The notes below the pieces were generated by a model that worked only from the letters and a program-made list of their open reading frames with translations, was not told where the DNA came from and did not search any database. A DNA stretch of 64,000 nt from contig JBCFYV010011135.1 of NCBI GenBank assembly GCA_039000515.1, positions 19,240,178 through 19,304,177 of the forward strand, written 5' to 3'. Position 1 is the first letter of the stretch. Each line of letters opens with the position of its first letter. Source of the stretch: Timema cristinae (lineage: Eukaryota; Arthropoda; Insecta; Phasmatodea; Timematidae). A program made the position numbers and the translations under genes. This document shows, one piece after another, positions 56,286-64,000 of the stretch.

Positions 56286-57480
56286 TATATATTTATTAAA
56301 ATACATCAAATGCCATATCACTATATTTTTCAAACAGGGTAACTATTTTAATAACGTTATATCTTGCACCGTTATTCATAAATATATATACATATTCTTT
56401 GTAAATAATTATTTTCTTTATCATATTTATATTAAATGATTGCGGTGTTTGAACGGAAACCGGGAGGTATTCGGATATAGGATTCTGACTCGTATTGTCT
56501 AGTTTATCGGTTACCGGGAGTACAGAAATCAAATCTTTATTGGCATTAACGTTTTTGATAAAAAAAATTTCACTTATGCTAGATGCTGAGGAACGATTTA
56601 AAGTGATACAACTGTTTAGTTTGGGAGGAATCGTATACCACACTCAACAGCTGACCAGTTGACCAGTCAGTATAGAGACTAATAAAATATTACTATATAG
56701 TATAATTTTGACATGGAAAAGGGACTTTTTAATATGAACAGGATAAACGTCTTAGTTATTTGTAATAGACGTGGATAAATCCATGATTATTTTTTTCTAA
56801 CATAATTAGATTTTTTTCTAGAAAAAGAGAATAAATCAGAAATACTAATTTCTTCCCAAAAAATTTTTTTATCAGAACCTCACAAAGATATAACCTTAAA
56901 TTAATAAATTTCATCTTTCATACACTTGCCAAATTCTGACATTATTTACCATTATTTTTTGGGTCAATATTTGATACTCAATCATTTCGCGAGAAGGAGT
57001 GTTACGTCAAAAAATTGAAGCGAGGACGCACGAGTAAAGGGAAACTCCGTTAAAATGTTTAGTTGGCAATTTGTGAGCTCCAGTACTCTCACATTCACAT
57101 CTGAAGGGTGAACTATCCAGAAAGGTTGGATTTCAGTTGGGCTATGATCACCTTTCATCGTGTAGGCACTTACTGTGGGGGTGCTTTGCGCGATAATTTT
57201 TGGGATACTCAGCACCCCAATATTTCAACATTTTTAAAATGTTAATATTATGGCAATATTTCTATCTTGGTTATAGGGTTTATCAGAGAACAGTGTTTTA
57301 TAGCGTAACAAACGTCAGGTGCTGCTATCTGATTTGCAAGCAAACGTGTTTAAGTTGGTAGCACTCGCTACTCGTGAATGGAGACACAGCTGGGCATTTG
57401 TTGACATGTTTGCATTATAGTTTGTCTAGGGTCAGGTCTCGTATATAATGTATTATATTTGTGTTGTGTTTGTTTGTTTT
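56286..57480. other. Unassigned segment with two minus-strand frames
   Basis: Frames at 56296-56643 (115 codons) and 56982-57215 (77 codons) lie on the minus strand in moderately GC-rich sequence. The second contains HPSDVNVRVLELTNCQLNIL. I recognise neither and see no splice-site pair joining them. They might be decayed mobile-element coding sequence. Confidence 0.3.
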
Positions 57481-58744
57481 CTTTTATTAAATATATCTCT
57501 ATTTTAATTTCATTAAACATGCGTTAAGACTAAATTTGCATATTAATTATGGCTATTTTTTTTATATACAGTACTTGAAAATTTGCAAATGTTATACCAC
57601 CCCTATCCTACTCTTATAAAGTACCACCAATGTTATTTTTTTTTCAAACAAGATGGCGCTTATGCACACCACATTTAAGATGGGAAAGGTATGGAAGCTG
57701 CGTAAGGATCGGTAATTTTATTGTATTTATAACAAAACTATTTTTTGATTAAATAAATAATCAAATAAATCTTTAATAGAAAAGTAAAGTCTAAAATTGT
57801 TCACATGGTAACCTAAATATTTCTTGAATATCTTTCAAGGGTGTTTTAGAATTTAATGACAATTCTTTTTCACCATATAAAAAGGTTTTTAATCTAATGC
57901 TGCTCTGCTCATGACAGCTATTCAAGAACTGTTAATGTCACCATGGGAAGAAAATAGGACACTATATATGTCTAGTGTAGAAATATATTTGTTTATTTTG
58001 GACAAGATATGTATTACTATAAGAGCTGCAAATACACTGCCCTTTACTCGTCTTAGTTTTCACCCTACCTTAATACCGTTCACTTCTACTGTCCACAATA
58101 ATCTGTTCAGTCATTAATTTGCGCCTAGATTAACTTAGCGGAAACTAAATTACATTTTGTCTAAATTTTTGCCTGCCCTATTAATAGCCCTTTGTGTTTA
58201 TTGTATGGGTAGGCTCTAAGGGTGGTAGGAGGCGTAGGGATGGAAAACACTAATATAATAAATAATAATAAAGTAGACTGCTGAATATCTGATTCAATTA
58301 ATGAAAAAAGGTGTTTCAGATGGCTGAGAGTGAGTATATTAGGATCAAAGAAAAATAATTATTACCATTCACAAAAAAAGCCTAGGGTAGTGTACTAAAA
58401 TAATTTTAATAATAATGACTAAATTTAAAATAGATTATAAATAAATAATAAATACATTTATAGGCTATATAAAAAGTGTATGTTACTAATGACATAATTT
58501 TAGCCAAAGATCCGCAAAATGTATTTAATTTTTTTTATTGGTAAAATAATCTGACAAGGCCTTAAATTCCATTGATGATCAATAGATGATAAAGGAGATT
58601 GATAAGTTAAGTTAATCCCAATACAACTAACGTTATTTCACATAAAAAGAGATATATAATACATACATAATTTTTATTTTCACTTATAATTAGTGAAACA
58701 ATTAAAATATTTAAATGATTTCTTTTATAAACTATGTAGAATTT
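57481..58744. other. AT-rich spacer
   Basis: No feature recognised. Confidence 0.5.
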
Positions 58745-58747
58745 TTC

Positions 58748-58945
58748 AGAACCACATCTTAATAACCGTTGGAGTTATATTCTTAAGTACTAATTACGCT
58801 AATGGGTTAGGAATAGAAAAGGGTGAATCTAGAATAACTGAACCCGCATTTGCGTGGAGGAAGAGTGGAGAACCTTTTAGGAAAAACTCGGTGGTCTAGC
58901 TCAACATGAAACTATTACGTTACCTAACCACGCCACCAAGTCATG
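58748..58945 (-). mobile_element. SINE-B (antisense) lacking the B-box segment
   Basis: Tail and body are good (TACTAATTACGCTAATGGGT, GAACCCGCATTTGCGTGGAG, TTTTAGGAAAAACTCGGTGG). The sequence then jumps to the head (TCTAGCTCAACATGAAAC, CACGCCACCAAG). About 45 bp including the B box is deleted, so it cannot be transcribed by pol III. Confidence 0.85.
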
Positions 58946-59724
58946 TTAAAAATAATTAATGAACATTAAAAATAATATTTATGAGTTTGAGCAGTGAGGC
59001 TTAACCCAATAAAATTGATGGTTTCTCACGTTTAGAGGATAATTTCTGTATCTATACTGAAAACCATCTGCTGTAGTTGAGTTATAAAAGAAAATCTGTT
59101 ATAAACTGTATTAAGGGTGAACTAGTATAAAATCATGTTTAATTAATTTTAATAATGATGTAACACTGTCAAAATATAAGTATTATACGCTCGTAGAACT
59201 ATTTCTGCTAGAATTGATTGAAACTTTCAGATGTTTTGCTTCTATTTAACAATACGTAGATAAACTGTTTTCCCTACGGGAGCAAAAAGTAACAAAAGAA
59301 ACCCATTCTTTCCCCTTCTTCCCTTTACTATACCTCCTGCGATGTTTCGTTCCGATCGAACAGGGCAATTCCATTAAAACCTTCCTAGGGCTGTGTGAAA
59401 GTTACCCAACGGGGTTTTTTTTTTTTTTTTTTGAAGGAGCACACAATTATAATGGGGAATCGTTAAAATTCTACCAGACATTCTTCCTTCAACACAAAAG
59501 AACTAAGAAAAATTTTCCTCGAATCTTCAGAATATTAATATTATCATGCAATTACTTGGTAAAAAGGGGTTGACATAATATAAAAAGTTATAAAATATTG
59601 AATAGTTACAATGATTGATAACTATAAGTTTTTGCTAATTTTATTTTTAACACCATGGTTCACTCACTACCGGTTGAGTAATATGTATATAGACTAATTA
59701 CGCTAGTGGTTTTTGAGGAATGAG
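58946..59724. other. Spacer with a 20-T run
   Basis: A T-run at about 59413-59432 and AT-rich sequence; no gene. Confidence 0.5.
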
Positions 59725-59982
59725 ACCCGTCTCGTGGACGTAGTTAGCTAACGCTCTAGTTTTGTGTTGAGCTAAACTGCCGAGGACGGGGAGACAAGAT
59801 TCTAATTTTATGTCAAGACAACCGGGGGTGGTTTTTCCTAAATGCTTTTCCAATATCCTCTACGCAAATGTGTGTTCACTTTCTCTAATTTGAACCTTCC
59901 CAATTCCTAACACATTAGTGTAATTAGTGCTTAAGCGTATAGCCCAAATGGTTAGTAAGACGTGGTTTTAAATAATATTATT
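59725..59982 (+). mobile_element. SINE-B copy, target of a SINE-A insertion
   Basis: GACCCGTCTCGTGGACGTAG, GCCGAGGACGGGGAGACAAG and CACTTTCTCTAATTTGAACC are followed by a mutated tail (AGCCCAAATGGTTAGTAAGA). The B box is damaged. The tail sequence TTTAAATAATATTATT serves as one side of the duplication flanking the next element. Confidence 0.88.
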
Positions 59983-60169
59983 ATTATTATTATTAGCACC
60001 GCGTCTTACTACCCGTTCGGGTTATACGCACTTACGCTAATGTGTAATGGTAGGGTGATTGTGAGATGAATGAAGGACCTACAGTTTAACGTGGAATCCG
60101 AACCACGGTGGCAGCCTGGCATTCCCACATTCACAATATGTATTGTCAGAGGTGAAGGAAGGGTTTGGA
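59983..60169 (-). mobile_element. 5'-truncated SINE-A (antisense) in the SINE-B tail
   Basis: The shared tail and most of the body are present, ending at GAGGTGAAGGAAGGGTTTGG. The tRNA head is missing. Flanks TTTAAATAATATTATT (59967-59982) and TTTAAATAATACTATT (60170-60185) differ at one of 16 positions. Confidence 0.92.
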
Positions 60170-60194
60170 TTTAAATAATACTATTACTATTTTA

Positions 60195-60370
60195 TGAATG
60201 AGAAATGTTTATTTAAAGAAGTGTACTATTATTTGCGTGGAGAGAAAGTAGAAACCTTTATAAAATTCTATCATCGATACACCTGACCGAGATTCGAACC
60301 CCAATTTCCCCCTCCTTGGAAATACTACAAAAGTGACGTCTTAGACCATGTGACCAATGAAGTGGATATT
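60195..60370 (-). mobile_element. Old SINE-B (antisense)
   Basis: TTATTTGCGTGGAGAGAAAG, CACCTGACCGAGATTCGAAC, CCCCAATTTCCCCCTCCTTG and CATGTGACCAATGAAGTGG mark body, reversed B box and head. The tail is lost or rearranged. Confidence 0.8.
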
Positions 60371-60590
60371 CTTACTATTATAATAGTGTTTGTACTTTAA
60401 TTTATCGTGCAATGTTGGCGAACAAATAAAACCTAACGTGATAAGCCTAAGAGCAAGATGTGTGATTTAAGACAAATTTGAGAGAGGCAAGAAATTTACA
60501 CAATTACCTACGAAATATTCAATGTCTAAGTTTACCCTTTTTATATAATTAAAAAATACAAAGAAAATCCTTGAATGTGTTTAATAGCTA

Positions 60591-60633
<43 letters not shown>

Positions 60634-61329
60634 ATACAAACTAGTGTACGAATATTAACCATTGTTATACCCAATTTTTATTTCCTGATGTATGAAATAT
60701 GATTACGATGTGTTTTTTTTATTTCTGATTACAGATTAAAACAAAATAGTATTGCTCTAACACACAGAATAAAACAAGCTAGAATACACAAAATACATAA
60801 AAGATTAAATCTGTTTGAAGAATTTTCTTGTTTATTTAATACTGTCAATTTTACTGGAATAATGTATTATTTAATTTTAAATATAAATAAATTAAACTAT
60901 ATTACATATAAAAATTAAGTACATAGCTTATTCTTTATATTTGCTACTTTCATATTCAATGAATCAAAAATTTTTTGTTTAGGGATCATGTATTCGGGTA
61001 ATGAGTCGATGAAAGTTGTTTTAGTAAAAGTGAGCAGGAAGCCAATAGTCTATCATTAAACCTGATATTAAAACTAGTAACTTTTCAACTGATTCATTGA
61101 AGTGATATTAGTTAAATGAAGATGATTAGACACCTTCTAATTACTAGAGTTGTAAAATCTTTGCTAACGACTTTTCCCTTAACTTGGCAACTAAACTTAT
61201 TCCCATAATTATTTTATGGTCGTTACTGCTATGCACATCCAACAACTTATTTTAAATGGCCTTACTAAAATAGTTGTTTCAAAATTTAGTTGTGCTTAGA
61301 TCACTGGTTGAGGAAAACAGTGTTTCTTT
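60371..61329. other. AT-rich spacer with (TA)n at 60597-60628
   Basis: About 16 TA units; nothing else recognised. Confidence 0.5.
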
Positions 61330-63652
61330 ATGCCTCTAAAAAAGTGAAAATACCAAAGTAATTTTTGTTACATGTGTGGTGACCATACTATAAAGTATAA
61401 TCACAAGACATTAATTAAGAAAGCGCCTTACTTTGGGTGTAAAGTCGATGACCAATATGAACTTTGGGCTCTTAACGTTGTCTGCGACAGCTTTGGACTG
61501 TATTTGAGAGGATGGCTGAAAGACCCTTGGAAGTATAATGCCGTTACTGTACCAATGATGGTCTGTCGAGTAAAAAAAATATAATTCTTCAAGATGTAAC
61601 TTCTGTTTTTAACTTGTATATCTTTAATTTCTTTTAAATTTAAAAATCTCATTAATATATCTACCATTGCCTTCCAGTATCAGACCAGTGTTTTACTTTA
61701 AATACAATGCCAACACCTAAACCACTTGACACATAGACCGTTGTTGATTTACAATGGGGACGAGCAGGTCTCTATGGAACAGGACATGATATGATACAGA
61801 CTTTCAGTCCTCTACTTAAAATTAGCCATATATTATTTCCCAGGGTGAACTCAACTACTAAGTAAAGGACTTGAACTAATTTAAGATTGAAGATGAGTTG
61901 TTTCTACAACGATAAAAGGATGTGACCTGCTGCAGAAAATTACAAATATTTCAATAATTTGCTACTCGCAAAAATATATTGCTAAGTATTTTTCTTCTGC
62001 TGGTGATTTGGTTTATTGTGTGTATGACTGCAGTAGCAGAGGGCCACAATACTGATGATTTGTGACCTATCATGTGTTCATAAAAATGTAGTCTCAAAGC
62101 GATTATTCTCCATACCAGTTTTTTAAACAATGCGCAGAAATGAAATGTTTGAAACCATGAAAAACTTTATTGACAAAATAAAATATACAAGTTGTGACAT
62201 CTATGGTGACATAAAAATTGTAGGTTGGCATTCATTTAGTATATAAAAAATATTGCTGTTTTATTTATGAATATGTTATCCAAGCCAAGGAAGAATAATA
62301 CTCAGTGAAACTATTTAATACATGTTACTATGTTTACATCAGAATCATAAAAATGCTGGATACATATTGCACACGATCCTTTATTTGATGCCATTAAAGT
62401 AATCTTAGCACCATGTGTTTTTTTTTATCAAAACTAGCTGAATCCCATTTCTTCGAATGGGATATTGTGTTATTATTTAATTTTGGATTAAAATGAGCAT
62501 ATTTTTGTTTGAAGCTTAATGGCATAGTTCTTAGAGATACCCGAGAAACACAGCAAAGAGGTGACCATATATCGTTTCTCATGGGGAGTTTTATTTTCGG
62601 TAGGCCCCCTTGCCCAATACCTGGGGCGATAACAGCTGAGCGTGGCTGGACAGGTCTGCCCCATCCCACCATTCCCCACCACCACACACAACCCCGGCCC
62701 AGCCCTCTCACTCACACAGACACTAAAAACACCAAAAATTCAGAAAATATAAACTACAGACTTATGCAATCTCTTGTAGATGCATATTAAAGCGTAATTA
62801 CATATTTTAATTAATTGTCCCTATTCATTTTTTTCTTCCCCTTGGAAGCATCTATGGGGTTATAAAAAAATTGCTATATTTTTTTGAAATCGTTATTATT
62901 AGAACAAACTTACCCGATTATTACCCTTTAAATACTTAAAATTAGTTTATAAAGCAATAATGTTTATTAGTGTAGTTACCCTATTTCACCCCCATAATTA
63001 CAAAATATCGGAATAAAACATCTTTACCTTTTCTATTTATCTTATAATAAACACCTGTGCCAAATTTTAGCCTTCTAGCTTTGTAGGAAGTGTGAGAATT
63101 AGTGATGAGTGTGTCATTCAGTTAGTCAGTCGGTCAGTCAGTGCTTTCGCTTTAATATATACAGAGCTTGTTTAAGTAAAGTTCCTTGTCAAAGCTATGA
63201 AGTAGGATGGCCCTATTTTTTTATATCTTTAGCAGAAATTATTTCAGCGTGTGAGTGAGGAAAAGATAAAAGAAGAAACATTTTTTTGATTCACAGATAA
63301 GGAAGCTTACCACAAGGATAACTTTTTATTATATTATGAATGAAGTTGAATTAGCAGCTTGAACAGCATTCAAAGATTTGTCCAGATATATCTTGGGGAA
63401 ACAATAAGACATATACCTACCAGGAAAATGTGGGGATACTCCTTCATACATAAGAAACAATGGGAAGTGACATTTTATTAAAGATTCACATTTGAAATGG
63501 TTTTCCACAAAGTCTTAGTGAAGTTAGAGATGAACATGGAGAGATTTGACCCAGAATTAGCTGCTATGGAAAAACGGCACCAAGGAAATGGGAGTGTAAA
63601 TATGCTAAAAACTTACTGCAAAAGTATTATCAGGGATATTCCTGACACTTAG
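61330..63652 (+). pseudogene. Decayed copy of a multicopy arthropod protein family
   Basis: The ATG at 61330 gives MPLKK, then a stop, then in frame NFCYMCGDHT, KKAPYFGCKVDDQYELWAL, LRGWLKDPWK and VPMM. This matches the N-terminal cysteine-rich region of a large uncharacterised family I recall from many arthropod genomes. Further pieces appear in order with frameshifts. They are LPSSIRPVFY (about 61671), MPTPKPLDT, AKYFSSAGDLVYCVYD (about 61975), NFIDKIKYTSCDIYGDIKIV (about 62164), then after an interruption QRVSEEKIKEE (about 63245), MNEVELAA and AFKDLSRYILG. The last block, MERFDPELAAMEKRHQG to RDIPDT, ends at a TAG (63650). At least seven stops or frameshifts show it is dead. The family's function is unknown, and its copy number suggests a mobile-element origin. 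Confidence 0.75.
62430..63168. mobile_element. Unclassified repeat inserted in the pseudogene
   Basis: It starts ACTAGCTGAATCCCATTTCT and ends GTCAGTCGGTCAGTCAGTGC, then TTTCGCTTTAATATATACAG. Such ends (ACTAGCTG... and (GTCA)n...TTTCGCTTTATATATA) are familiar from dispersed repeats in arthropods. It separates two parts of the decayed coding sequence that are adjacent in the family. A GC-rich stretch at 62600-62710 (CCCCGGCCCAGCCC) and the overlapping frames at 62394-62790 belong to it. Confidence 0.5.
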
Positions 63653-64000
63653 AATAAACTGAAATCACAAGCTAGATTAAAAAAAAAATTAAAATAATAT
63701 TTTTATTTTATTTAAATAAAATTTGGTTTCACATGTGAATAAAACATTATTTTTTTTGATGGCATGTTTTTTCTATCCGAAGGTGAGAGAAATATTACAC
63801 ATCTCTATTGATGTATCATAAATAAATATATTATGTTTCAAAAAATAATTTAACAGTGTAGTATAATCAATACATTACTAAATCATGATTCCGTATTTTT
63901 TTATATTCTCTTGATATTCCAAACTATTTGATAACTTGAAATTCCTTAGCTATTGCACGTTTGGTTTAGCAAGACCATGCTGTAGTATATATAGTACAAT
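63653..64000. other. AT-rich sequence to window end
   Basis: No feature recognised. AATAAA occurs at 63738, which may be a relic polyadenylation signal of the pseudogene. Confidence 0.4.

Noticed and set aside
56296..57215. Two minus-strand frames as one gene
   Set aside because: No recognised domain, no convincing splice pair between them, and the first abuts a satellite. Kept only as an unassigned segment.
62394..62790. Overlapping frames on both strands
   Set aside because: They lie in a GC-rich part of an inserted repeat and overlap each other on opposite strands.

Overview
This is an AT-rich, gene-poor stretch of eukaryotic (arthropod) nuclear DNA, about one third G+C by eye. It looks like intronic or intergenic sequence of a large insect genome. 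The only convincing host coding sequence is one spliced exon at 49680-49885, which encodes the start of an Ig domain of the Dpr / zig-8-like neuronal cell-surface family. Antisense translations of one SINE family here (frames with VENHLGKT..., [21 protein letters not shown]) resemble peptides I remember from predicted proteomes of Timema stick insects. A Timema or related polyneopteran origin is therefore my best guess; it rests on memory and is unverified.

Most identifiable sequence is mobile DNA. Two tRNA-derived SINE families dominate. SINE-A (about 270 bp, tRNA-Glu-like head) has 14 recognisable copies. SINE-B (about 245 bp, head with a long variable arm) has up to 19. Their heads and bodies differ, but both end in the same 3' tail containing the hairpin ACCCGAACGGGT followed by (AAT)n. 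Many copies keep perfect 10-15 bp target-site duplications. Several are nested in one another, in a TA-flanked inverted-repeat transposon (32586-33425) or in a minisatellite (530-1690). A third tRNA-like family (SINE-C) forms an 88-bp-arm palindrome at 48383-48610.

Other elements are 3' ends of two kinds of non-LTR retrotransposon (3925-4415, 10955-11850, 19655-19940, 53571-54447), a P-element/THAP9-like transposase remnant (41120-41590), and a stop-ridden pseudogene of a multicopy arthropod protein family (61330-63652). In three LINE fragments the short ORF2 segment encoding EVDWIELAQDRD has been amplified into a minisatellite of about 46 bp units. Satellites and microsatellites sit at 15270-15955, 31041-31199, 37057-39060, 51934-52125 and 55560-56285.

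Layout: 1-7 kb minisatellites, SINEs and a LINE tail; 7.5-8.1 kb a GC-rich island with helically phased motif pairs (possible regulatory module); 8-10.7 kb AT desert; 10.9-22.9 kb LINE minisatellite, microsatellite and many SINEs; 23.7-26.6 kb two GC-richer pockets, one with an NRF1-type palindrome; 26.6-28.3 kb desert; 28.3-35.6 kb SINE clusters and the inverted-repeat transposon; 37-39 kb a very degenerate tandem repeat; 42.3-48 kb near-desert; 48-50 kb palindrome, a 100-N assembly gap and the Ig exon; 50-64 kb intron or downstream DNA with SINEs, an unexplained 117-codon open frame (52408-52758), a LINE, a satellite and the decayed multicopy gene. No operon, CRISPR, rRNA or functional tRNA gene is visible.
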